A DNA stretch of 33,138 bases from JAVVVD01 sp964642795 (GTDB lineage Bacteria > Bacillota > Clostridia > Christensenellales > CAG-138), in the NCBI GenBank assembly GCA_964642795.1, contig CAZXRQ010000015.1:1-33138 (forward strand). Reading direction: 5' to 3'. The translations under genes were made by a program, and so were the position numbers. A model generated the notes under the pieces. That model was not told the origin of the DNA. It did no database searches and was given only the letters and a program-made list of their open reading frames with translations. Shown here piece after piece: positions 7,601-14,143 of this stretch. The first letter of the stretch is position 1. Every line of letters starts with the position of its first letter.

Positions 7601-10540
7601 GTAGCGATAAACGCTTACTTCGCTCTGCTCCGCAGCCGTGCGGTATTCAAGCTCGCTTATACTAAGCTCCGCTTCCATATACTTACGGTCCGTCACGTCG
7701 GTATACAGGCCGTAGTAACGCAGCACACCGTCGTCGCACGGGGCGGGCTTGGCCTTTAGGTTTACCCAGCGCTGTATGCCTGATTGCGGCAATATCCGCA
7801 GATCCATATCGAACAGGCCGCCGTTATTCGCGATCTCGCCTATCCTGGCTTTGGCCTTCTCTATGTCTTCCGGATGCACGCGGCTGTTGGCGCCCAGCAT
7901 TTCCGTAAGCGGCTCCTCGTCCTTCTCGTAGCCCAGCGCTGCGATAGCGCCTTCGCTTATGGCTTCACGCAATATGCGGCCGTCCTCCACCCTGAATACG
8001 GCTATGCCGCCGGGGATATTGTTCAATATCTCCTCGCTGTGCTTCTGCCTGCTCCAGTATTCCGCGCGATCCACTATATAGTTTATGTAAGCGTCGCGGC
8101 CGTTCCAGTCTATGCACATGATTCTAAAGTGGTAGTGCCGGCCATTGTAATCAGCCTCACCCTCCTGCGGCTTGTCCGCAAGCCGCTCAGCCTTGCAGTA
8201 TTCGCAAAAGCCGCCCAGCTTATTGAAGTATTCATTGCAGCGCATACCAAAGGATTCCTCCTTGGTACGCCCGGCAAGGCGCGCCGCCTCCTCGTTTACA
8301 TACAGCAGCTCGTTGGTATGCCTGTCCGCCACCAATAGCGCGCTGTCCGTCTGATCCAGTATATGCTGATACAGCTCCGTAGAGGCGGAAAGGTTGTGAT
8401 ACACCGCATAGAACTGCGGATAGCCGTCCTTCATGCCGGAAACGCGCCCGCGCAGGTTCACCCATATAGGCGTCCCCACCTTTTGCAGCATACGGTAGTT
8501 GACGTCCACCTCATCGCCGGTCTTCACGGCGTCCATTATGGCAGCCATGGTCTTCTTTTCGTCGGCGGGGAAGATTATATTTTTGCCCTTGCACTCCTCC
8601 CACAGCTGCCGGTACTCCTCCGGCGTGCGCCCCGTCAGCGCCGCCACTCCGTCCGTAGCATATATAAGGCGGAAGCCATCCGGCCGCACATGGTAGGTGG
8701 CCACGCCGCCGGGAATAGCGTTTATCAGCTCCTCCAGCTCCCGTTTTCCGTTTTCCAGCCGCTGCTCCAGCTGCTTGCGCTTGTTGATATTATCTATGGA
8801 AAGATAGAACAGATAGCTTTCCACCCTGCTGGTAAGGCAGCGCAGGCGGCAGCGTGTCCACAGCAGCGGCCCGTTATCTTCAAGCGGCGCGGAGCATATT
8901 TCGCACTCGGATTCCTTGCCCGTTTTTATTGCCGTTTCCAGCGCATCGATAAACACCGGACGGCTTTCCGCAACAAACCTATCCAGTATGTCGTACTGCC
9001 AGCGCGAATACGTCTGCCGGTCCGTACCTATCGTTTCAAAAAACTGGTCGTTCAGGCGTATGGCCGCAACCTCGCCGGCATGATATTCAAGTATGGCCGC
9101 GCCGCCCACAAAGCTGTTAAACAGCAGTGTGGACTGCGTATTCGCATCCATGAAATCCGCCGCGCCGTCCACTCCAATCGTCCTGTCCGGCGCCTCCATC
9201 TCGCCTATGGAAGCACTGTACAGCAGCTTTTCAAACTGCTCCGGCGGCATCGGCCGCGAAAAGTAGTAGCCCTGCATATAGTGGCAGCCTATGCTTTTTA
9301 GGTATTCCGCCTGTCGCTTGGTCTCCCCGCCCTCGGCTATTACCGGCAGATCTATCTCGTGCGCCATGCGGACCACCGATGCAAGTATCCTTCCTCCCTT
9401 GCTGTCCGCCGAATCCTGCGCAAGAAACTTCATATCCAGCTTAAGCATGTCCACCGATACGTTTTTGAGCGTATTCAGCGAGGAATAGCCGCTGCCGAAA
9501 TCGTCCATCTCCACGCGGAAGCCCTTGCTGCGCAGCATGGATACCACATGCGTGACCAGCTCCGGGTTGCCTATGTAGGCGGACTCCGTGATCTCAAGAT
9601 GCAGCTCCTGCGGCTTTACGCCGTACTTTTTGGGCAGCGCGCATATCTGATCCACTATATCCGGCTGATACAGATCCTTTCTGGATATATTTACCGATAT
9701 GGAAACGGGCGGCATTTGCACGCCCCGGCTCTTCCAGCTTCGCATCTGCGCGCAGGTCTGCTCCCACACATATCTGTCCAGCTCGTATATAAAGCCGTTG
9801 TTTTCAAATATAGGAATAAACTCGCCCGGGGATATGACGCCCTTTTCAGGATGTATCCAGCGCACCAGCGCCTCTGCGCCGGTGAGCGTACCGGCAGAGT
9901 AGTTGTACTGCGGCTGGAAATACACCTTGAATTGGCCGCTGTCCAGCGCGCTCTTCATTTGATTTACTATCTCATGCTCGTGTATGAGCTTATCCCGCAT
10001 GGTATTTTCGTACCAGGCATAGCTTTTACCGTATTCGTTTTTTATGCTTTTAAGCGCCAAAAGCGCCCTGTCGCACATCAGCGCCACGTCCAGCGATGTA
10101 TCGTCTATATGGTACAAGCCCATTCGCGGGCTGTAATCAAACAAATGCTTTTTATCCGCCCGCAAGCCCAGCTGAAGCCACTGCACCGATTTTTCCGGGT
10201 CGAATGCGGCGGCCTTTTTTAAGCACACGAAATGATCCGCCTCGTAGCGGGCGTACAGTATGGTGTCCGTAAGCTCCGCTATGTGGGACTTATAGTATTC
10301 GCCCACTCTGTACAGGTAGCTGTTGCCCGCCTCGGAGCCGAACATATCGTTGTAAATCTTGAAATTATCGATATCCCAGCGCATCAGCACATAATCGCCG
10401 TCCGGATGCGCCTTGAGATACTGCGCGGCGTGGCGCAGGAATGCGTTTTTATTGTATATACCCGAAATAATGTCCGTATCCGCCTCGCGCAGCTCGCGTT
10501 CCATCGCGCTGTTGCGCTCTGAAAGGCGCACCGAATCCAT
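4682..10540 (-). CDS. Giant c-di-GMP enzyme: degenerate GGDEF, EAL, PAS array, GGDEF, PAS
   Basis: 1952 residues with no membrane segment, so cytoplasmic. Order: a GGDEF fold at 20-180 whose signature is degenerate (YEADHF at 99-104); an EAL phosphodiesterase at 190-440 with the catalytic set intact (E223, N284, E316, D346-D347, K367, E403, Q423); about nine PAS-like sensor modules at 465-1625; a GGDEF cyclase at 1633-1797 with intact GGDEF (1713-1717) and the RxxD inhibitory site (1705-1708); and a last PAS-like module at 1820-1945. It can probably both make and break c-di-GMP. The usual order is GGDEF before EAL at the C-terminus; here a dead GGDEF-EAL pair leads and the active cyclase is far downstream. 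ATG 10540 has no Shine-Dalgarno sequence and sits 6 nt beyond the stop of the receiver gene; one extra base would fuse the two. Confidence 0.88.
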   Translation of the reverse strand: MDSVRLSERNSAMERELREADTDIISGIYNKNAFLRHAAQYLKAHPDGDYVLMRWDIDNFKIYNDMFGSEAGNSYLYRVGEYYKSHIAELTDTILYARYEADHFVCLKKAAAFDPEKSVQWLQLGLRADKKHLFDYSPRMGLYHIDDTSLDVALMCDRALLALKSIKNEYGKSYAWYENTMRDKLIHEHEIVNQMKSALDSGQFKVYFQPQYNYSAGTLTGAEALVRWIHPEKGVISPGEFIPIFENNGFIYELDRYVWEQTCAQMRSWKSRGVQMPPVSISVNISRKDLYQPDIVDQICALPKKYGVKPQELHLEITESAYIGNPELVTHVVSMLRSKGFRVEMDDFGSGYSSLNTLKNVSVDMLKLDMKFLAQDSADSKGGRILASVVRMAHEIDLPVIAEGGETKRQAEYLKSIGCHYMQGYYFSRPMPPEQFEKLLYSASIGEMEAPDRTIGVDGAADFMDANTQSTLLFNSFVGGAAILEYHAGEVAAIRLNDQFFETIGTDRQTYSRWQYDILDRFVAESRPVFIDALETAIKTGKESECEICSAPLEDNGPLLWTRCRLRCLTSRVESYLFYLSIDNINKRKQLEQRLENGKRELEELINAIPGGVATYHVRPDGFRLIYATDGVAALTGRTPEEYRQLWEECKGKNIIFPADEKKTMAAIMDAVKTGDEVDVNYRMLQKVGTPIWVNLRGRVSGMKDGYPQFYAVYHNLSASTELYQHILDQTDSALLVADRHTNELLYVNEEAARLAGRTKEESFGMRCNEYFNKLGGFCEYCKAERLADKPQEGEADYNGRHYHFRIMCIDWNGRDAYINYIVDRAEYWSRQKHSEEILNNIPGGIAVFRVEDGRILREAISEGAIAALGYEKDEEPLTEMLGANSRVHPEDIEKAKARIGEIANNGGLFDMDLRILPQSGIQRWVNLKAKPAPCDDGVLRYYGLYTDVTDRKYMEAELSISELEYRTAAEQSEVSVYRYYVDGRIGKFDNPVTDKYKRQPEIKNLPEHEVDAGTIAQESVDDWLAFFAAIDRGEPSGSTEVHVNAPEGCQRWYRLRFTCVSGSDGRPASAVISYKDVTDAREGRKSRAFEREGLITALSAVYPAVIACNITKNTYYTLKYAGPNRGFKERGSIDKLVERAAQMLPEDEKADFSAAFSRDRLLDTFKSGEKSVVRLEHGQYDEDGVLHWAEDVMMRVDNPYDGDVLALAISRDIDEQKLIEEKLKCALGIASEQLSRQQEYYKIINKYAPGLIAVRYLDKKEPVYIVGDLPNALGYSMAEVEHMLICSNMEMVHADDRAKLKPVVDSVKMQGPLEYREEFRAIKKDGGCCWLTGRGTRFVDENGKTGYIHIFTDITPRRRLLEDLKKNELIMSHVAEQSDRIFYYYDIAERKAYGLDSERCIANGLDDKYDSLNCKKAKLNVFKDSRDALHELFVKTENGEPTEGIKLHLKDTNGREKWFDLRGTPVYENGRFLNSAVMSLLDITDLHEREVVYARYLQTIGADHPDKAMYFETDLTANIVEKAGGALLKDAGRYEGGRHDDTVEALIKRAVKDKDALAEIRTVCSREHLMMLYGDGVTELEHDAPVDADAAAGMSWVRISAQMVGDPYTGHTRIFAQVQDITEQKERLLDAQRQAELDGMTGIYNHYAAERTINEALSTMGKRPCAFLLLDVDDLKYINDTYGHPEGDRALVSVAETLKKHFRRTDVIGRMGGDEFVVLLPGMADEDTFVPSLESLLSELANISVGEHDEHTIHCSIGCTFCDAELDGFSSIYRRADKALYHVKRASKNDYAMYTPEMQREDYVFARHSAAARGEGTSLTPGDITRLADAATASCQLALSANLTQDRYSIMESSAAVNALAAPTGSVEGLFNCQINSFHPDDRPVISAAMSREALLGAYAGGRSDVRLRVRRLDGETGKYRWVDIMAVLYENVTGDICDFMLARMSDEEQR

Positions 10541-10545
10541 GCGGG

Positions 10546-10917
10546 TTATAAGGTTTCCACGCGCTTCTGCGTCACCTGCGGATTGATGGGCTTGTACAGA
10601 ACGTCCATCGAGCCCGCGGACAGCGCCTTCATCTGCGTTTCCTCGTCCGCGCTGGCGGTCATTACGATCACCGGTATCTGCTTCAGCTTGGGGTCGCTTT
10701 GCATACCGGCCAGCACACCAAAGCCGTCCAACTCCGGCATTACTATATCCAGCACGAGCAGCGCCACATCGGAATACGTTTTAAGTATGTCCAGCGCCTT
10801 TTTGCCGTTTTCCGCCTCCAGCACGTTATAGTGCCCCGAGAACACTTTTTTAAGTATTACTCTGCTGGACAGAAGATCGTCCGCGACCAAAATCGTCTTT
10901 TTTTTATCGTCTGCCAT
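10546..10917 (-). CDS. Receiver (REC) protein, probably the split N-terminus of the GGDEF/EAL protein
   Basis: 123-residue CheY-like phosphoreceiver. The acidic pair is D13-D14, the phosphoacceptor D57 (in VLDIVMPELDG), the switch threonine T87 and the conserved lysine K109 (in LYKPINP). A good ribosome site, AAAGGAGAGAG, precedes ATG 10917. It ends abruptly in KRVETL followed by TAA, where related response regulators continue into a linker and a GGDEF/EAL output. Restoring one A in the minus-strand TTATAACCC would read ETLITRMDSVRL straight into the large protein. It is therefore either a true single-domain regulator translationally coupled to that enzyme, or the front of one REC-GGDEF-EAL protein of about 2078 residues. 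The HPt gene upstream is its likely phosphodonor. Confidence 0.85.
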   Translation of the reverse strand: MADDKKKTILVADDLLSSRVILKKVFSGHYNVLEAENGKKALDILKTYSDVALLVLDIVMPELDGFGVLAGMQSDPKLKQIPVIVMTASADEETQMKALSAGSMDVLYKPINPQVTQKRVETL

Positions 10918-10983
10918 ATATGCTCTCTCCTTTGGAACAAGCCGCCTTCATCCACTGATTTTCCCCTGCCGTGCCCTAGCAGG

Positions 10984-11340
10984 TCAAATAGCAGCCGCTA
11001 TACCCTCCGCAGCGTTTTTGTAGGCTGTGCGCATCGTCTCAAACCGCTCCGATACCCCGGCCGGGTCCGGCGCGTCGTTATGCCTGAGATATTCCGTCAG
11101 CTCGCTGCTTGCCACATACAGCGCAGTCATATCGAGGTTGCCCGACGCGCCCTTGATCGCGTGAGCCTGATCGAACAGCGCCATATAATCATGCTGCTCA
11201 TACGCGCTCTCCGCCCTGGAAAGGCTGTCGTCCTCCAAAAACGCCGCGAGCACTTCCTCGTACAGCTCGCGGTCGCCCATAAACCGGCGTATGCCCGCGT
11301 CGCAGTCTATATTGTGCTGGATAAGTGTCTCTCTGTTCAT
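10984..11340 (-). CDS. Histidine phosphotransfer (HPt) protein
   Basis: 118 residues, an all-helical Hpt domain. The phosphorylated histidine is H60 in the signature QAHAIKGASGNLDM. HPt proteins pass phosphoryl groups between a hybrid kinase receiver and a final response regulator. The start at 11340 is chosen because AAGGGGGAAA precedes it and the Hpt fold begins at once; the open frame continues upstream only into receiver-like sequence (separate entry). The stand-alone receiver follows 66 nt downstream in the same direction, so the two probably share a transcript and exchange phosphate. The hybrid kinase that should feed it is not intact here. Confidence 0.85.
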   Translation of the reverse strand: MNRETLIQHNIDCDAGIRRFMGDRELYEEVLAAFLEDDSLSRAESAYEQHDYMALFDQAHAIKGASGNLDMTALYVASSELTEYLRHNDAPDPAGVSERFETMRTAYKNAAEGIAAAI

Positions 11341-11600
11341 TTTTCCCCCTTCTCCGTTTCTTTCGAAGGCCCGCTCAAGAGCCATCGTAAGCTTTTCTAT
11401 ATCCACCGGCTTAGATATATAATCGTCCATTCCGTTGGACAGCGATTTTGCATCGTTCTCGATTAGCGCGTTTGCAGAAATTCGATCACCGGCACAGTCT
11501 TGGCCTGCGAAGGGCCGCCATTTCTTGTTGTGCAGGCAGTCCTTCAGCCGTACATCACCGGCGTCGATGCTCCCAAAACGAGCGCATATGCTATAGAAGC
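11341..11600 (-). pseudogene. Decayed receiver domain, remnant of a lost hybrid histidine kinase
   Basis: Directly upstream of the HPt gene the minus strand encodes ISANALIENDAKSLSNGMDDY and then SKPVDIEKLTMALERAF, the C-terminal third of a receiver (conserved K in SKPVD). Just before it, in another frame, are KTVPVI and further up ALVLGASTPVMYG, matching the receiver consensus LVLMDxxMPVMDG, but the phosphoacceptor Asp is lost and a TGA follows. Adding one base near 11484 joins VPVIA to ISANAL. No kinase domain is found upstream. This is best read as the tail of a hybrid kinase-receiver gene whose front was deleted. The last 45 codons are convincing; the part above 11490 is weaker. Confidence 0.6.
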
Positions 11601-11852
11601 AGCAGCTACCCAAACTATGTTGATAACTGCTGCCCAAATATCCTGCAGCTGGCTGCCGTTGTTTTTTCAATACGGCCCTTTAGCTTTGCGAAGCGGCTGG
11701 AATGCCGCCGTGCCCTTATTGCCCGTTATGTGTGTACGGACGCATTTGATGACCCGTACGCAATATATTGTAATTATATGTTATTTTTCCACGAAACGCA
11801 AGAGAAATAAAACGTCTCCCCCCTCCAAATTATGAAATTTTTTATGCGAACA
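11601..11852. other. Intergenic stretch with no supported gene
   Basis: No frame on either strand shows a recognisable domain together with a ribosome site. A hydrophobic plus-strand frame (11500-11835) overlaps the receiver remnant and lacks a Shine-Dalgarno sequence. The stretch becomes AT-rich towards 11760-11850. It may be the scar of the deletion that removed the kinase. Confidence 0.5.
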
Positions 11853-11881
11853 TTGCTTCTTTTTATATGCCATGGTATACT
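11853..11881 (+). promoter_or_regulatory. Candidate promoter of the membrane diguanylate cyclase
   Basis: TTGCTT (11853-11858), a 17-base spacer and TATACT (11876-11881) with an extended -10 TGG before it. The start would be near 11888, giving a leader of about 118 nt. The leader holds a perfect 10-bp palindrome CTGTATACAG (11946-11955), a possible operator half-way to the start codon. Confidence 0.6.
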
Positions 11882-12005
11882 TCATTGAACGTTTTTTTGC
11901 TGACGTGTGTCTCAGTTTATACGGCCGCCGCGCTGCCGAATGAAGCTGTATACAGTGCTATCGGTCGCACCCGCGCTGTATATTTTTTAAGGAGAATGCG
12001 ATTTC

Positions 12006-13214
12006 ATGTTTTGGCATATCGAAAACGGCATAGTTGGGCTGGTTGCTCCCATATTGGTGCTGCTCAGAACGCACGACGTCTACCACCGCGGCAATCTGCA
12101 CAACCGGCTGTTTTTAGGCTGTGCGTATGCCATCATAGCGGCGACCGCCTTGGACATACTATCCGGACTGGTGCTGGACTATCCCTGTTCCGTCGCGCTG
12201 TCCCGCACCGTTATGACGCTGTACTACCTTGTGCTGCTCTCGCCCTGCGCGCTGTGGTTCGCCTATGGAATGACATTGCTTACGGAAAACTCGCCGCATG
12301 AGCAAAGGCTTTTCACTATCGTGGGCCTCGTGCGGTTTGTGCTGTTTGAGCTGTTCGTGATCGCCAATATATGGACGGGCTGGCTGTTCAGCTATTCCTC
12401 CGCCGGCGAATACGTCCACGGCCCGCTTATAAACGTCGCTATAATACTGCCCTTCATATACCTTTTTGCAATGCTGCTGCTTTCCATAATATGGCGAAAG
12501 CGCGACCTTTCAAAAATTTATCATCTCGTGCTATTGCTGGTTCCCGTATTGAGCCTTGCAGGCCTTCTGATGCAGCTGCTGTTTGCCGGATGGCTTACAG
12601 CCTACCCGTTCATGGGGCTTGCGCTGCTTATAGCATATATGTTCATAGAGGACGACAAGACGCGCAGCGAGCAGCAGCAGCGTGAGCTGACCCTGCACGA
12701 TCTTGAGCAGAAGGCCAGCACGGACGCCATGACCGGCTGCCTCAACCGTGCCACGGCGGAGGCGCGCATACGTGAAACGCTGGTGGACGGCCGGCTCTCC
12801 TGCATGATGATAGCCGACATAGACTGTCTTAAGGCCATCAACGACACATTGGGCCATGCCAATGGCGACAGGGCCATAATTGGCGTTGCCGATACGCTGA
12901 AGGTCTCTTTCCGCAGCACGGATATCATCGCAAGGATAGGCGGTGATGAGTTTATGATATTCCTGCCCGGTTTCGGCGACGAGACGCTTATCTCCGCCAT
13001 GCTGACCAGGCTGGTAAACAAGCTGGGCGAGCTGCGCGTAGGTGAAAGCGGTTCCCACGCGGTAAGCTGCAGCATAGGCGCGGTGATAGGCAGCCTTGAC
13101 TACGATCGTGTGTACCGGCAGGCCGACAGGATGCTGTATCAGGCCAAAAACGGCGGCAAAAGCACCTTCTCCATCACCGTGGCAGACGGTTCGGACACAC
13201 CGGTCACAGCATAA
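12006..13214 (+). CDS. Membrane-bound diguanylate cyclase (seven-helix sensor + GGDEF)
   Basis: 402 residues. About seven transmembrane helices fill residues 8-215, forming an integral-membrane sensor. A short coiled linker rich in Glu and Gln (218-236) leads to a GGDEF domain (237-390). The active motif GGDEF (312-316) and the RxxD product-inhibition site RSTD (303-306) are intact, so it should make c-di-GMP from two GTP and be feedback-inhibited. The start at 12006 follows AAGGAGA with an 11-nt spacing; ATG 11996 is out of frame. It stands alone on the plus strand, back to back with the HPt/receiver/EAL group and converging with the NRPS operon. The ligand of the membrane part is unknown. 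Confidence 0.9.
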   Translation: MFWHIENGIVGLVAPILVLLRTHDVYHRGNLHNRLFLGCAYAIIAATALDILSGLVLDYPCSVALSRTVMTLYYLVLLSPCALWFAYGMTLLTENSPHEQRLFTIVGLVRFVLFELFVIANIWTGWLFSYSSAGEYVHGPLINVAIILPFIYLFAMLLLSIIWRKRDLSKIYHLVLLLVPVLSLAGLLMQLLFAGWLTAYPFMGLALLIAYMFIEDDKTRSEQQQRELTLHDLEQKASTDAMTGCLNRATAEARIRETLVDGRLSCMMIADIDCLKAINDTLGHANGDRAIIGVADTLKVSFRSTDIIARIGGDEFMIFLPGFGDETLISAMLTRLVNKLGELRVGESGSHAVSCSIGAVIGSLDYDRVYRQADRMLYQAKNGGKSTFSITVADGSDTPVTA

Positions 13215-13239
13215 CGGTGCGGCGCGGTACGCCAAAACG

Positions 13240-13259
13240 GCGGCGCTGCTTCGCGCCGC
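13240..13259 (+). other. GC-rich hairpin after the cyclase gene
   Basis: GCGGCGC (13240-13246) pairs with GCGCCGC (13253-13259) around a six-base loop. No T-run follows, so it is more likely a transcript-stabilising stem than a terminator. Confidence 0.4.
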
Positions 13260-13301
13260 ATCTCCCGGCTCCGCTTTATATCATATATCGAAAGAGAATT
13301 T

Positions 13302-13333
13302 GCGCCTTCCAACGCAGGAGGCGCTATTTTGTT
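13302..13333 (+). terminator. Terminator of the diguanylate cyclase gene, overlapping the PPTase stop
   Basis: GCGCCT (13302-13307) pairs with AGGCGC (13319-13324), followed by TATTTTGTTT. It would end the plus-strand cyclase transcript; on the minus strand the following bases are not T-rich, so it is less convincing as the end of the NRPS operon. The stem reaches base 13324, the last base of the phosphopantetheinyl transferase gene. Confidence 0.55.
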
Positions 13334-13881
13334 TGCCTATGGTCGATCACACGCACGGCGTCAAGCCCGTACGCGCATACACATGCCGCATACTCCTCGC
13401 CCGCGTCCACAAGGCGCAGCTCGGCACCCTCTACGGAGCCTGGAAATGTATCTCCGTCCACGGTGGAAAAACCGCAGAAGCTCTCATCTATGCCCATGCC
13501 GGTATATTTTACGTAGCTTTCCTTGGCGGCCCATACGTCAAAAAACCTTTCAACGCCGTACCGTTCAACAAAGCCCTGCTCCGCCGGATGGAAAAACCGC
13601 CCGGCCACCCGCCGTATGTCTCCGTGGGAGACGCGGCGCTGGATATCCAGCCCCACCGGGGAACCGCATACGGCCACGCCGTACAGCTCCCCGCTGTGCG
13701 ACACGGAAAAGCACACCTCCGGCGCATCCGGAAAGTACGGCTTGCCGCGCCCGCTGCGCTCAATGCTGAGCCTGTTATACGCCTCCGGGCAAAACGCGGC
13801 CGCCGCCGAGCGTATCAGCAGCGCCTTGTCCGCTGCGCCGTCCGCGCTGTACAGGTGTAAAACGGCTTCACTGCACGCCAT
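13324..13881 (-). CDS. 4'-phosphopantetheinyl transferase (Sfp type)
   Basis: 185 residues. It would transfer the phosphopantetheine arm of CoA to the carrier serines of the neighbouring acyl carrier protein and the two NRPS carrier domains. Motifs in order: GRGKPYF, FSVSHSGE, VGLDIQ (Mg-binding Asp) and WAAKESYVKYTG with the catalytic Glu and Lys. The length is a little below that of Sfp (about 224). ATG 13881 is chosen; it lies inside the end of the carrier-protein gene (14-nt overlap), implying translational coupling. An in-frame ATG at 13905 would add eight residues and overlap more. Last gene of the operon. Confidence 0.92.
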   Translation of the reverse strand: MACSEAVLHLYSADGAADKALLIRSAAAAFCPEAYNRLSIERSGRGKPYFPDAPEVCFSVSHSGELYGVAVCGSPVGLDIQRRVSHGDIRRVAGRFFHPAEQGFVERYGVERFFDVWAAKESYVKYTGMGIDESFCGFSTVDGDTFPGSVEGAELRLVDAGEEYAACVCAYGLDAVRVIDHRQTK

Positions 13882-14107
13882 GCTCTTCAAGGTAGGCGAT
13901 AACATCCTTCACCTGATGCAGCTTCCACACGTCGCGGTTGGATATGTTGAGATCGTATTTATCCTCAAACGCACAGACGATATTCACTATGTCGAAGGAG
14001 TTGAGCTCCAGATCCTTCACAAAGTCGGTGTCCAGCGTAAGGTTTTTTTTGCCGGTCACCTTATAAACTATATCCTGCACTACTTTGAGCAGCTTAGTGT
14101 TTTCCAT
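13868..14107 (-). CDS. Acyl carrier protein
   Basis: 79 residues, a four-helix carrier protein. The phosphopantetheine attachment serine is S37 in the motif DLELNSFDIV; this LNSFD form is typical of dedicated carriers such as those of Dlt and specialised acyl-loading systems rather than the DSLD of fatty-acid-synthesis ACP. It lies between the acyl-AMP ligase and the PPTase genes, so it most likely accepts the acyl group made by the ligase and presents it to the first condensation domain of the NRPS. A purine-rich AAAGAGGC site precedes ATG 14107. Confidence 0.9.
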   Translation of the reverse strand: MENTKLLKVVQDIVYKVTGKKNLTLDTDFVKDLELNSFDIVNIVCAFEDKYDLNISNRDVWKLHQVKDVIAYLEEHGVQ

Positions 14108-14143
14108 GTATCATCAGCCTCTTTTTCTATGTGCGCCGCGCCT

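Noticed and set aside
11500..11835. Hydrophobic plus-strand open frame resembling a transporter fragment
   Set aside because: No ribosome site, no clear family motif, and it overlaps receiver-like sequence on the other strand.
11882..12005. Leader of the cyclase gene considered as a c-di-GMP riboswitch
   Set aside because: I could not find the conserved GEMM core bases or paired elements; a covariance search would be decisive.
13096..13860. Plus-strand open frame opposite the PPTase gene
   Set aside because: The minus strand carries all PPTase motifs; the plus frame has none.
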